This document shows positions 32,509 through 44,793 of a DNA stretch of 64,000 nt, piece after piece. The stretch's first letter is position 1. Every line of letters begins with the position of its first letter. Made by a program: the position numbers and the translations under genes. Below the pieces are notes generated by a model that was not told the origin of the DNA, made no database searches, and saw nothing but the letters and a program-made list of their open reading frames with translations. Source of the stretch: Bipolaris cookei (Eukaryota > Ascomycota > Dothideomycetes > Pleosporales > Pleosporaceae); NCBI GenBank assembly GCA_002286855.1, contig NRSV01000006.1, positions 744,001 to 808,000 of the forward strand, read 5' to 3'.

Positions 32509-35500
32509 ATGGATCATCAGGGCGCAGGATTCGCCTTTGATTCCAACATGGATTTCAGCAACATGTTCGCGGCCGCGTCCGAGACATTGTTCAAGCCAGC
32601 GGATAACACTTCTGGCTTCTTCTTTGCTGACGAGGGCATCGACACTACTACCTCATCCTTCATGGATCCCATCACATTAGGCACGCCCCAACAGGGCGCC
32701 TTCGAAATGAACATCCCATCTGCTGCAAGCTACTACCCACAAACTCCAGCATCACAGTTTCTTGGCTCAATGCCCACACAGCTTAATACTTACGGAAAGC
32801 GCCCCTTGCAGCTCGAAGCTGATGACTTCCCCCAATCCAAGCGTCAAGCAAGTTATGACTTTCCTCTATTCCCCACACCACCCGCCACAACAACCACCTC
32901 TAGCTGGGGCCTGGAGGCCACTCCTTCAACTACCACAGTGGAAGGTCTGTCGGATGAAGCGGCTGATGTCTGCGCAACATGGTTCACCAAATTCAACGTG
33001 CTCCCTGGGTATGCACCCCAAGTCTTAGGCGCCTCACCTTGATTTGCTAACAGTCCTTGAGTGACCGACACATCGATTCATTAAGCCAACTCACTGGTGA
33101 GTCGGCAGATGCGATCCGGAGCTGGTTTGGCCAGCTCTTGAAGCAGGGGATGGGCAAGGGAGGCCCAAGTGACTCCGCTTACAAGTCTCAAACCGCACAT
33201 ATCCAGCAGCAAGACTCGTTCTGGGATCACCACACTTACCAGACGGAGCTTCTGCAGGCCTCGCCATCACAACCACTACTGCTGGAGAACATCACTACCC
33301 CAGAAATTTCATACAGCCAGGACAACGTTGTCTCAACTACCGTCCAGCCAGTCACCACTACCAGAAGCTGCAAAAAGCGCTGTACACCTACCGACGACCT
33401 AGAGTTGCTTGCTCGAGACCCCAGGAAGATCTATCAGTGCACTCGGAAGTGTGGCAAGCGGTATGGCCGAAAGAACGACTGGAAGAGAAAGGAGGAAGAG
33501 GGCTATCCATGCAAGTCATGGGTATGCAGCCTATGCATCAGTGAAGGCGTGGAGAATGTCAAGCCATGCTATAGGAAGTACCATTTCGTGCAACACTTCC
33601 GAAATATACACGCCAACGTTGACCCTGATCAATACGAAGAGGCGAGCGTAGTATACTCGGAGACAGAGTTCCCACGAAAGTGCGGATTCTGTCGCCACCG
33701 ATTCTCGTCGAGACAGGAGCGAATTGACCATATTGCAGACCACTTCAAGCAGGGCAAGTGCATGCTTGACTGGCGCGATGACGATGACAACAATGGTGCC
33801 GACGATTCCACCGACGATGACAACGACGACCGACCAAGTGGAGACGATTTCGATGGCAGCCCTTCCTTCCAACCACCACCCTTCTATCCACCCGGCAACA
33901 ACTCCAAACCTTCTGGTGACCAGGGTAGCAGTGGCGGCTCTTCAGGGCAACCACCTCAAGGCGGTTTCTTCCACTTCCAGCTCTCACAACTTGGTGAGAG
34001 CCAGCGGTATTGTGCGGTCAAACCTACCAGACCCACTACACTTTCGCCGAACATCTCTCTGTCATCAATCTCAATTGATCGCGATGACACGGCCCCACAA
34101 GACGAGTCGTACAAGTCACAGCATCCACTCGACAGGCACATTCCGACAAAGGGAGACTACGAAGCTGCTCTGGCCGGAGATGCTTTCGCCCAGCCCATAA
34201 TTAGCGAAGATGGGTCGTCGCAGGACGAACGAGCTGACAAGCGTGGCTTGGAACATACGTTTGGAACCGATGCCGCCGCTAGTACCGAGATTGAAACGCT
34301 GATTTCGACTCTCGTACCTTCTTGGAGCCAATTAGGAGCATCACTGGAGGAATTGTCGACGAGGGAAGAAACTCCATCTTCTGAGCCATTGCCAGATGCA
34401 ACAGTAACAGCACGCTCTCAATGTAGCGATGCAACAGATCAATTATCGAGCCGACAATCTACGCCACAGATGCCAAAGTTCTCACGTGCCTTCCACAGTA
34501 TCAAGCTCCTAGGCGCGGGTGGCTTTAGCACAGTCGATGAAGTCAAGCATCAACAAACGGGCCTGCGTATTGGAAGGAAGACACTCAAGAATCGTAACCA
34601 GACGGCGCTTGAGGAACTCAAAAAAGAAGTCAATGTCCTTCAAAAGCTACGTCACCCGCACATTATTCGCTTCCTTGGAGCCTACTCAAAGGGCGACAAG
34701 ATGTCGATACTGCTTTCACCTGTTGCAGAGACAACATTGGCAGTCTGGCTTGATCGATCAGCGTTACAACGACCTGCCGATCTGTTCGAGACTGTTATGA
34801 AGATGTTTGGTTGTCTCGCTTCCTCTGTCAGGTACCTCCACGAGCAGCGACCTGTTGTTAAGCATATGGACATCAAACCCCAGAACATTCTCATTGTCGA
34901 TGGCGATCAAGAGTTCCCGCACGTAATCCTTTCCGACTTTGGTGTCAGTTCTGCGGAGGAAGTTTCCGACGATCAATCGCGACCCTGGACACGCCAATAC
35001 ATCGCACCTGAGGTCGTCGAAGGCTTCACTCGCAAGCAGGCTGCTGATATTTGGAGTCTGGGATGTGTCTTTGCAGAAATGGCATCTGTTCCATTGAGTC
35101 AACACAATCCGGAATGGTCAGCCTTTAGCAAGGAATACAACGGTCGTACAGGAACATATTACTGGCAAGATGTACCAGGCGTACAGAAGAAGCTCTCTAT
35201 ATTCTTTGACTCAGCAAGGAGCCCGACTGAACTGCTCCTTGTACGCGCGCTCCAAGCTATGTTGAGTGCTCAGCCTGATGAGCGGCCAGATGCGGCATCG
35301 CTCACAATGATCTTTACTCCTGCACCGTGCTGTCTCAACTGGCCGAACGATAAGATGACGTTCCCTGGTCCGCATGAGGAGCTGCTAGAGGTAGAGAGAT
35401 TTGGGAAACACCATCGCATTGATCGCAATGCCCAGCCTCATCTGCATGACAAGGATGCGAACGACTGTTCTGTCAGTGTCCCTATTGCAAAGACCTGGCT

Positions 35501-36677
35501 GGATAATTGTTTGTGCACCCACGGTGCCTGTCGCCACTTGTCTTCGGGTTACTCCACCGATCTCCCTAGACGCCTGATTGATATCCTTCCGGAAGGCCAG
35601 GCTAGCAACTACGTTCGCGTCGTTGAAAGCGAGTCTCTCGAGAAACAGGTGCAACATATTCAATATGTTGCACTCAGCCACGTCTGGAGTAATGCCGAAC
35701 CTATACTCTCAAGCGATTCACGGTCAAAGATGCAATCCGAACTTGTACTGAAAGCACTGCCTAGTGCAATAAGGAATGCGATCTCCGAAGTGCAACGTCT
35801 CGGCTTCCGATACTGCTGGCTGGATTCACTCTGCGTGCTCCAGGATTCAGAGCAAGAAAAGGAACAAGAGTGCACAAACATGTCTTCAATATTCCGCAAC
35901 GCGATTCTCACCGTTGTCCTTGACCAGCTCGCAAATGCCAGCACAAGCAAGGATGTTGAAAATGCGACCGAAGATGTTGTCTCGAGGATTTCTCCCATCA
36001 AGAATAGGACCACAATCGCGACTCGTCTCCCGGCCTCCGCTTTACTGCCCTCTTCTATACTCACAGCCCCCAACCTGGGCTGGGATACTCGGGCCTGGGC
36101 GCTCCAAGACCGTCTCCTGAGTCGCCGCTTCCTGCACTTGGGCGAACAATCATACTGGGAATGCAACACGCTCAAAGCCTCCGAGACCTTTCCTCGCGGT
36201 CTACCCGCGCTCCTCTGGGAAAAGGTCCACACACAATATAGCGATGATACCGAAGAAACGTGTGCACAAGCAAGCAATGCATTTCCTAGTGCAAAACTCT
36301 TTGCCATGGAATTCGACGATGCACACAATGCAAACACGATTCCGCATCAGAAGCCCGCCGAGCCGCGTCCGCCACTCCCGAGTGCCAGTCGTTTGCGCGA
36401 CTGCCAGTGGGTTAAGAAGCAAGGCGATGATGCGGCTCGAGATGCGAATGCGGTGCTGGCAACGCTGGGTGGGTGTGAGAGTCATGCAGAGATACCGCCG
36501 TTTGATGAGAGTGGGTGTATGTGTTGTAGTAGTGGAAGTAGTACTATGGGTATATGTAGGAGTGAGAATGGAAATGGTGAGGTGGCGGAAGCAAATGCGA
36601 ATGCAAATGCTGAGATAGGAGGTGAAGGAAGTGGAGAGGTGTTTGGCAATGCTGTCCAAGCGACTGTATTGATGTAG
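32509..36677 (+). CDS. Homeodomain-like/zinc-finger/protein-kinase/HET fusion protein
   Basis: Exons 32509-33008 and 33062-36677, with a 53-nt intron whose CTAAC branch lies 10-11 nt before the acceptor, encode 1371 residues. In order: a homeodomain-like helix set at residues 148-197 ending IRSWFGQLLKQG; Cys/His fingers at 293-325 (YQCTRKCGKRYGRKNDW), 336-350 and 374-394 (CGFCRHRFSS...HIADH); an acidic and Pro-rich linker; a Ser/Thr kinase domain from about 645 with GAGGFS, HMDIKPQN near 768, SDFGVSS and IAPEVV, so catalytic residues are kept; and a HET domain around 1030-1140 (YVALSHVW, FRYCWLDSLCVLQDS, FRNAILTV). The kinase-to-HET join lies inside one uninterrupted exon, so it is not an artefact of splicing. 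Function is unknown; a signalling protein tied to incompatibility or cell death is an inference. Confidence 0.85.
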
Positions 36678-36875
36678 TCCGAGGGGTTTATTTCATCACG
36701 AAGTTTCACGATCAAGTTTGTAGTTTGTGTCGGCATCAACCCGATTCGATTCTTTCATAGTTTCCTTTTTGTATTCGATATTCCAAGTTTTTTTTCAATC
36801 CCATCATCGCTTTTCCACGATTCCTTGAACGCCAAAGTGATTATGCTTTAAATTCGCACCCTTGACTTCCCCCCA

Positions 36876-37971
36876 TCACGCCTCAGGTCTAACCCTCCCT
36901 CTCCTCTCCCTCATATCCTCCACCCTCTTCCGATCTTCCTCAAACCGCTTCTTCAACTCACCCTCCGCCTTCTTCCTCCTCTCACGGTTCTGGAACCGGT
37001 AAAAATCATCCGTAGCCCGATGATTCCTCTTGCGCTCATCCAACTCGGCCTTCTTCTTCTCCGCCTCTTCCAGCCTTGCAGGCCCAACACGCCCGCCACG
37101 GACAACAGCCACGAAACCATCTTCGTCAGGTACGGAACGCGCCGTTTTGCGGAGCCGATTACGCATCGTTTCCAGGGCGTTGAATTGCGTAAGGTAAGCA
37201 TTTAAGCTAGATTGCAGGAGAGATGGCGGTGGGTACATGAGGTTGTTATGGGATTTGTAACCTATTTTTTCCATTAGCTCTCTCTCTCTCTCTCTCTCTC
37301 TCTTCACATAAACAACCACCCATCTCTCGAAATACAAAATAGACAAATATGGAAATATAGCACTTACGTTCAACCCCCACCCCTTCCTCCTCTCCCCTCC
37401 ACACCACCTCGGCCCCCTCCTTAACCACCTTCTGCACCCCCCTCATCGCGCCCCTCGCACTCTTCCCATCCACAAACACCACAACCGCCGCACTCCCACT
37501 CCTCCGCACCCCACCACTCCAAAGCGGCGGTAACGCGCTCTCCGCATCCTCAACCACACCCTCCGCCACCATCTCCTTATCATCCCCCCTCTTCCTCTTC
37601 TTACTCCGCAACCCCCCACCAGTAGCATCGTTGGCCTCGCTTTTCCATCGCTTGTGCATTGGCTCTGCGGGAACAGAAGCGTCAAAGTCTACGCGCTCAA
37701 CCATTGAGCCGCCGAGGTGCTCGGAGAATAAAGCACGGAGGTTAGATTCCGAAGCGTCAATGGGGAGGTTGGCGATGAAGAGGCTGCGGTCTGAGGAGGG
37801 GGTCGGGACCGCTGGGGTGTGCGGTTTGATGTACATGTAGTGGCGTGCGGTGGTGCAGTGGTCAGGGAGCCCAGGGAGCGGGGGGAGGGTGAGGCGGAGG
37901 ACGGTGAAGTCTGCGACAGTTTTCAGGGGCGGTTTGGGAGTTTTGGTGGGTTGGGGCCCGGTGGGCGACAT
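36876..37971 (-). CDS. rrp7: Pre-rRNA-processing protein Rrp7
   Basis: Exons 37368-37971 and 36876-37261, with a 106-nt intron (GTAAGT...AATAG), give 329 residues in matching phase. Rrp7 is a subunit of the UTP-C/CURI complex that acts in the nucleolus in 40S ribosome assembly. The N-terminal half holds an RRM-like domain (SDRSLFIANLPIDAS), interrupted by a basic, variable insert. The C-terminal half has the family signature DGFVAVVRGGRVGPARLEEAE followed by a helical DDFYRFQNRERRKKAEGELKKRFEEDR segment running to RRGRVRPEA. The intron carries a (CT)13 microsatellite. The 3' end faces the kinase-HET gene 198 bp away. Confidence 0.92.
37278..37303. repeat. (CT)n microsatellite within the rrp7 intron
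   Basis: Thirteen CT units on the plus strand, GA on the coding strand, in the 3' half of the rrp7 intron. Length variation here would not alter the protein. Confidence 0.9.
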
Positions 37972-38725
37972 GATGGGTTTGCGCTGGTGGTGAAGGGATG
38001 GATGGGAGGTTTGTGGGTGGTGGTGGGAATTGGGTATTTTTGGCTTGAGCGCAGGCGCAGGCGATGCTGATTAAAGCGCTGAGTTGGCAATGCGCAAGAG
38101 ATTCTGCGATTGTGTGGTAGAGGTGTTCACATGTATGTGCTCGAAGTGGTAGAGTTCGTGCTGGTGGACCTTCTGCGCTCACGAAATTTTGGTAGGGTTG
38201 GCACGGACGCTTCTGACTTCGTCACCAGCGCTGCAAGGCCGACTACTCACTTTGCAGGCAAACGTATTCATGTCAATAGCACGACAAATAATAGCAATGC
38301 ACGTGTACCAATTGCTGAGAAAATTAATAGTAATCTATTTCTTTGCTAGGCTAAGAATTACAGATTTCATAACGAAACGCTCTATGCGAGCGAACCGTAA
38401 CAGAAAAATGTGGATATCAATAAAGCCATGAGGCGTAAAAGGCAGAAAGTAGTAATACACCCAGCATGAAGAGCGAGTGCAGATTCCAAACTGGCACCAC
38501 GATTCACTCTAACCGCACAAGCAGGCAACAGTCGTCAAGTGCGTGACTGTCGAGCTGAGATGGCATGGGCAGGAGCATGCAATAGACACCGTCAAGCCAA
38601 GCCTCTACAGTGATGTAATTCGGGTATAGGTAACAATGCCGCTATGCAGCTGAAAGTCAAAAAAAATCAAAGAGCGGCATGTACATATCATGACCAAGCC
38701 TTATAACCATAGGAACGTGACTGCC
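37972..38725. other. Intergenic region between SYLF gene and rrp7
   Basis: Holds the rrp7 promoter and the 3' flank of the SYLF gene. Moderately AT-rich around 38270-38420. No other feature was recognised. Confidence 0.6.
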
Positions 38726-40659
38726 TTAGTTGAAGCCACCCGGAATGCTCTTAATAGGAGAGTCTGGGGGCGAATGGAGAGCTGCATTGTCTGTCTTGTC
38801 ATGTTCTGGCAACGGCTCGTGGGAGTATTTAGGCTTGAGTTTGTTGCCAATCTGTTCGAGCCTGCTGTCCTCTACAGAAGACAAAGATGAAGTCGAGTCT
38901 CCACGCATGAGGGAAGGAGTTGAGTCTGGGCTATGCTTTAGAACAGTTGGAGAAGGCATGGCTGATGTGTCTTGCGTTGTGTTCAGTGATCCATCCGAGT
39001 TGGTCGACATACGGTTGCGGAAGGGATTCCTGGCAGGCAGGGCTGGGGCAACGGGCTTCGCCACTTGGACGACGCGTGCACGAATTGCCTGCGGGGCCGC
39101 TGCCTGATGGATCTCGTGAACAACTGGCTCCTCTTCGAAATCATCGTCCTCGTCCTCGTCCTCGTCATCATTTTCAAGATCTATATTATCATGTGATACT
39201 TCCTTCCGGGGAAAGCCGCTCGATTTATCATCAACAGCCTTGCCTGATTGTGGCTGTGGTTCAAGAGCTGTAGGAGTAACCTCTTCGAGCTTCTTTTCGG
39301 CGCTCTTTGGTCGTGGCGGGGTGGGTTGTTCGATCGTTGTCTCGGGTATTTCTATCGTGGGAATAGCAGGTGTGGGTGCGACGCTTGTTCGTGGTGGTAG
39401 TTTCGGGGCTGGCTTCTTGATGGTCGGAGGAGGTGGTGGCAGATCGTCGGTCTGGGTGCTCATATCGATCGTTGGTGCCCGAGGCTCGAATACGCTGCTG
39501 ATGTTACTCATTCGCCAGCTCGACGGTCGGCTCCCGGCCAAGCTCGACCGGTCCGTACTCCTACGATACGTAGAGTTTCTGAATGTGCTGTAAATAGGAC
39601 TCGTCAGGCTGGGCTTGAATTCGAATTGCTCGCTTGATGGCCTGCTGTGTGTTCCTGCTTCCCTAATCTCCAGACCGGCCTCTTGTAACGCAAGCACACC
39701 GAATGGATCGGGATCAACAGCGTCCGGGATGCCAAAGGTCTTCTCTTCAGGGCCTGTGATCTCAAAGTCACCCGGCGGAGCTTCGTCTGGGATCAAAGAC
39801 TCATCGACGTCGGTATCGCCTTGAGCTGATTTGAGTGTCTCCAGAAGTCTTCTTGTCTCTTGGGGTACGTGCCGCACTTTTCCAGCCAGTATGTCCTTCA
39901 CCCCTATGCGCTCGCCGTAGAAACGCTCATTCTCGTCTGTGCGTTCGATGACAATGGTTCCGTCTAGTTGAAGGCCCGCATAGAATCCTCGTGACTTGAT
40001 GTAGGTGAAGAGGGGCGACTGGCGCTTGTGAATCTCGGTATCCAGTATGGCTCCGACGCCAGCTGGACCTGCGACGGCGCTGATTTCTCCGCCCAAGGTG
40101 CATCTCACCGTCTGAAAAGCCTCCAGTGCCTTTTCTGAATTGATGACAATGACACAGTCGTAGATGTCTACGCCCACGAGAAAGCCTACACCGACTGTAT
40201 GCATCATGATGCCCGAGGGCGGTGACCATGTGCCGTCCTCTTTTCGCGCAACAAGTATACCGGCTCCACCGGATCCAGAGACCCAAAAGCCTGTTCGCAT
40301 GGTTGTGAAGATGCAGAGACCTTTTGCATTTTGTATGACCTTGGACGGGATCTTCTTAAGCACTCTCTGCTTCCCTTGAGGCACATTGGCGGTGGCGGGC
40401 CGGTCTTCTTCCTCGTAAAAGCCATCCTCTGTAACGGGGTCAGTGGGTGCGGGTGGACATGTAGCGGTGACATACTGCAGAAACTCTTGAGGATGCGCGC
40501 GGCCTTGTCCGACTCAATGTCGAGTGTTGTGGGCCAGAATGCCTCGGAGCCGACTCTGTTGGACAGGCGGTTGACGGGGGCACCGAGTTTGTCGACCCAG
40601 TTGTAGACCTTGTCGAAGCCAGCTTTGGACTGGGTTTTCGTCTTGGACCATAGGGCCAT
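38726..40659 (-). CDS. SYLF-domain (Ysc84/SH3YL1-like) lipid-binding protein
   Basis: Exons 40476-40659 and 38726-40428, with a 47-nt intron, give 628 residues in phase. The SYLF domain occupies about residues 20-245: DKAARILKSFCKDGFYEEED, then IPSKVIQNAKGLCIFTTMRT, GFWVSGSGGAGILVARKEDG, and TVGVGFLVGVDIYDCVIVIN. This domain binds phosphoinositides and actin; yeast Ysc84 and Lsb3 use it in endocytic actin patches. Unlike those proteins there is no C-terminal SH3 domain. Instead there is a long disordered tail with proline runs (DDLPPPPPTIKKPAPKLPP), which could be an SH3 target, and an acidic stretch (DEDEDEDDDFEEE). It is divergent from nup85. Confidence 0.9.
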
Positions 40660-41572
40660 GTTGGCAGGCTGACTACGTCACAGGCTGGCCGGGTGCTAGA
40701 GGTGGGTTTGAGTGTGACTACACATGGATGCAAAGCATGGAAGCGTGATGGATGGTTCAGGGAAAAGCAAAGAAGGAGGTCAAGAGGCGGAAGCGTCGGG
40801 AATACGTGGTAGACCAGCAGGCGACGACCGTTTTTCAGTTGCGCGGTACGTCAGCCGATGCAGGTTGTGGCGCTGCTGTAGGATCGGGTAGTTATGTTTA
40901 ATAATGCCCTGGGCAGTCCCTCGCAGGTGACTGATCCCTGCGCCCCACGACTCGGACAAACTCTTAGGTGCCGTCATGAGACATTGATTTACCAGATGCA
41001 GCGGGTCGTCGAGGGGGATTCCAAGACGGCTGCTGCACACCACTAGGAGGGAGCATGCACGTCGCCTGATTCGTTGGGGAGGCTGGGTCCTGGGCAATAG
41101 CCACTACCTAGAGCGGAGCCAGGAACAAACCGAAAACCACGATGAGGTAGAGGCCCGTCCCGATAGGGTTTAGGCATACATGCGCCGTGAATCAGTTGCA
41201 CGTGGCCATAAGTTGTCGGCCTGCTTGCTGCTTCCGTCGTCTGATGCGGGCTCAGCAGACCTCGGCGGAGAAACAGTGCTGCCGGGCTCCGGGCTGGCAA
41301 CGCGCCAAGACCGGGCCGGATTAGGCGCGTCGCTCCGAAGCTCACCAAAGTTTATGTTGCGACCGCGACCACGGGCTGGACAAGGGACAAACGTATATCT
41401 CCACTTCACTCGTTGCGGCCCGCTGGCGCGCACATGCTGCGAATTCCGTGATACTGAAATTACCGCGCCCAAAGTGCTAGTCGCATTGTTGCTCGCAGAC
41501 TACTAGGTCGGTCCACTGCCCTACTAGCCTGTCCGACGCCTGGGGCCGCAGAGCAGCACACCAGCAACTGCA
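40660..41572. other. Bidirectional intergenic region, SYLF gene and nup85
   Basis: A 913-bp region between divergent starts that should carry both promoters. No distinct motif, RNA gene or repeat was recognised; frames on the minus strand here are not supported. Confidence 0.6.
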
Positions 41573-44500
41573 ATGTTTCGTGTCCCATCTCCCACTCCAC
41601 CTTCCACGCCCGGCCGCGACTACGATAGCTACCCCGAGCCTCCTCCATCGACAACGCCAGCTGGCCCTCCGCCCGGCATGAACAACGGCTTGTTTGGATC
41701 GTCGCGACCAGCCTTTAACCCCAACCACTACGATTTCGGCGCCACTGCATTGTTTGGAAGCTCACCGCCCAAGCATGATCTGCTCGAGGGCGTTGGATCG
41801 GGCTCAATGGGCACCTCGACTGTAGGCCGACCCCATGTCCAGCGAGGACGTCCCACCAACTCGAGCCAGTTTCGCCCAGTCAATGGCGCGCCAAACAGAC
41901 ATGCTCAGAGCACAAACGACGACAACGACTACACCGATGAGGATGAAGAAGAGTACGACGACGAAATGGACGAGGAAGAGGGTTCCGAAGAGGAAGAAGA
42001 GCACTACTCGCCACAACGGCGCAACAAGACACAGAACAGATTCACCCAGTCGACAGTGTCAAGGACGAGCGCAAACGACGTGGAGCCGGCCCCTACCTTG
42101 GTTCGACCAGGCGCAAAGCAAACTCAGTTCGACCTTCTTGCGCTTGCAAAGGGCCTTACGTCGGACGCCGGTCGACCGCGTCTTCGCGAACCCGACCATC
42201 TGATACTCGACACGGAGTTGTTGGTCGAGAAGGTGTATGAATCGGTGCAGTCGGACTCGCCAGAGAAGAGGACCGAGGTGGTTGGCTCTGTCGCTCACGA
42301 GTTGATAGCAGCATGGCGAGCCGCGTCCAAGTCGACCTCCCGAACCAACACATCCTCAAGCCGACCAGAAAGTGTAATGGAGCTGTCGCAGACCACACAA
42401 CTGGCAGCTCTTTTGCTAACTCTACACCACCCTCCCCAAGTTGGACTAGACCAGCGAACCTCTGCCTTGTCCTTGGTACCAGCGCGATCTGAATCGAAAC
42501 AATACACGCCAATCCCGAAGGCCTTGCTCGACTGGCTGAATAGCACATTCGATGGCGGCTCTGAGGTGACTGAGGTGTTGAAACAGACTGGCGGATATTC
42601 CAGGCATCCTTCTTTCTGGGAGGTTGTACATGTTACCATTGCCCGAGGAAGATTCGCACAAACTTTACAGCTGCTCCAGGGCGCGCAGCTTGAACATGCC
42701 GAAACAGCCGACCATGACGGGCTGGGACGCGCTGGATACACCGGGACGCATCTACAATATGCAAACCACGCACTTCGTCAAGCAATTGACCTTTTACGTG
42801 AGTGTCCTGCTATCGCATCAGAAGATTGGGACATCAAAGGACATGATTGGACCATTTTCCGTCAGCGCGTTCAGCAAACCTCTGTTGGCTTGGAGGACTT
42901 TGCCGAAGGCGAAAGTGTGAGCCGTCACTCTATATCACAGCCCTTCCAAGCGGCCCACTTTGGCATTTCACAGAGTCAAGCAAGCTTCCAACTTAGCGTA
43001 GCGAGCCGGAAAGCAGAAAGCAAAGTGCCGTGGTCTGTCTATGAGAATCTGGAAAGGATGTATCAGCTCTTGCTCGGCAATGAGGAGGAGATTCTTACCT
43101 TGTCGGCGGATTGGATTGAAGCGACCGTTGGTCTGACCATCTGGTGGAACGGAGAAGAGGAGGACCTTGCGCAAGGCAGCCTGGCAGCTAGCCGTCGTTC
43201 CCTGATGCGGTCGCAACGGGTTCGTCCTGTCGACGTGACGCCGGTCAAAGCCTACTCTCAACGCCTTTCTGCTGCGCTTGCAGCAGTCATACAAAACAGC
43301 GACGAGGATTTCAGCATCAACTCTGTAGACCGCTTCGAGGTGGGTCTAGCATGCGTACTAGACGACAACGCAGAAGGCGCGCTCCAGATTCTCCAGGGCT
43401 GGTCTCTCACGATCGCCTCCGCAGTGGCCGAGATTGCCAGCGCGGGCGAGTGGTTCAAGGGTGCAAAGGGCTTGTTGGATCAATTTGATCAGGACGACTT
43501 GATGGTTCTGAGCTATACCGAACAACAGCAGCCAAAGGGTGTGACAAAGGACGACTTGCTCTTTACCTACTCGGACCTGTTGGCATCCAAGGGACAAATT
43601 ACAGGCAAAGAAGGCCAAGAGTCTAAAGAAGGATGGGAGCTGGCTGTGCAGGTCCTAGGAAGACTGGATGATACTATAGCGGCGAATGAGCGTATCGAGC
43701 GGATACTCAATGACCTACCTCTTGAGTCGTCAAGTCGAGTGGACAAGATCACTCAGCTGTGTTATAACCTGGGTCTTTCGCAGCATGCAGTCACCATTGC
43801 TCAGGTACGTCATCACTTTGGATCCTTTCTTGTTGATGCTGACCATGATAGAAATATGCCGACCATCTCCGCACAAATACCAAGAACTACGGTGACACTC
43901 TCCTCTACTACGCCCGTGCTCACGATGCATCGAGAATCCAAGAAGTCCTTCGTGTGCTAGTTGCCCACTGCCTGGTCAAATCAATGGCATATCCTCCACT
44001 GGACGAACTGGACGAATCCCTCAGCTCGCTAATCACCTCTCCCAAGCAAGCTCTGACCAAGCTCGCCAACACAGACTCTGAAGCCGCATCATTGCTCTCC
44101 AACCATCTCAGTGGTTACGCGACGATCCGCAAGTACTATGACCTGCGAGATGAAGAGGTACTTTTGAAGAATGGCCAGAAACCAGCACACCGACGCATGG
44201 CTCGGAAACGGGCTGCTGCCAACTCACTCATGGTCATCATCGCCAGTGCAGCGTCGAGCATCCGGGGAGGACTGTACGATCCAGAGATTGAGACTGTGGT
44301 CCCCGTCGATGTCTTGCTACCCCTACTAGGCGAGGCGCTCATTTTCGTGAACCAGCCCAAACGCACTCTGACTCTTCGCAATCTCTACGATCTTCTCGCT
44401 GCTGTCGAGGACTTGGATACTGCCCCCAGTATGATCCGAGCGCAGTGCGAGGAGGTGTTGAATACTACCCTGCTATCCGCACACGACGCTAACTCTTCGC

Positions 44501-44793
44501 CACAAATACCGAACCCACACAATTTTCTCACCAAGTCTACGTCTAACGTGACCACTGCTTCGAGCCAGTACTCGTTCATCGGCTCAGCAGACTTTGGTTT
44601 CGCAGACGGCCAGAGCGCCGAAGGCTCCACAGTGCTGGTCAAGGGCGGCCATGTCGACGACAGCAAGCGTGGCTGGGACTGGCGCAAAGGCTTCCCTCAG
44701 GGCGCAAAGAGCGACGACATCATCGCCGTGTTGCGAGTCGGTGTAGCACGGGAGATTGGAAGAGCGTTTGCCGAAGGCGAAGTCACCGCTTGA
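41573..44793 (+). CDS. nup85: Nucleoporin Nup85
   Basis: Exons 41573-43804 and 43852-44793, with a 47-nt intron in phase 0, give 1057 residues. Nup85 is a structural subunit of the Y-shaped (Nup84/Nup107) scaffold of the nuclear pore complex. The N-terminal 200 residues are disordered, with Pro-rich, FG-like (GLFGSS, ALFGSS) and strongly acidic (DEDEEEYDDEMDEEEGSEEEEE) stretches. The rest is alpha-helical, as expected for the ancestral coatomer element fold, with HPSFWEVVHVTIARGRF and the terminal segment DWRKGFPQGAKSDDIIAVLRV. I know of no competing family for this arrangement. The initiator is the first ATG after a stop-rich leader and is followed directly by the Pro-rich head typical of fungal relatives. 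Confidence 0.88.

Noticed and set aside
37443..37840. Several frames on both strands overlapping rrp7
   Set aside because: Shadows of the rrp7 coding frame; they lack conserved motifs.
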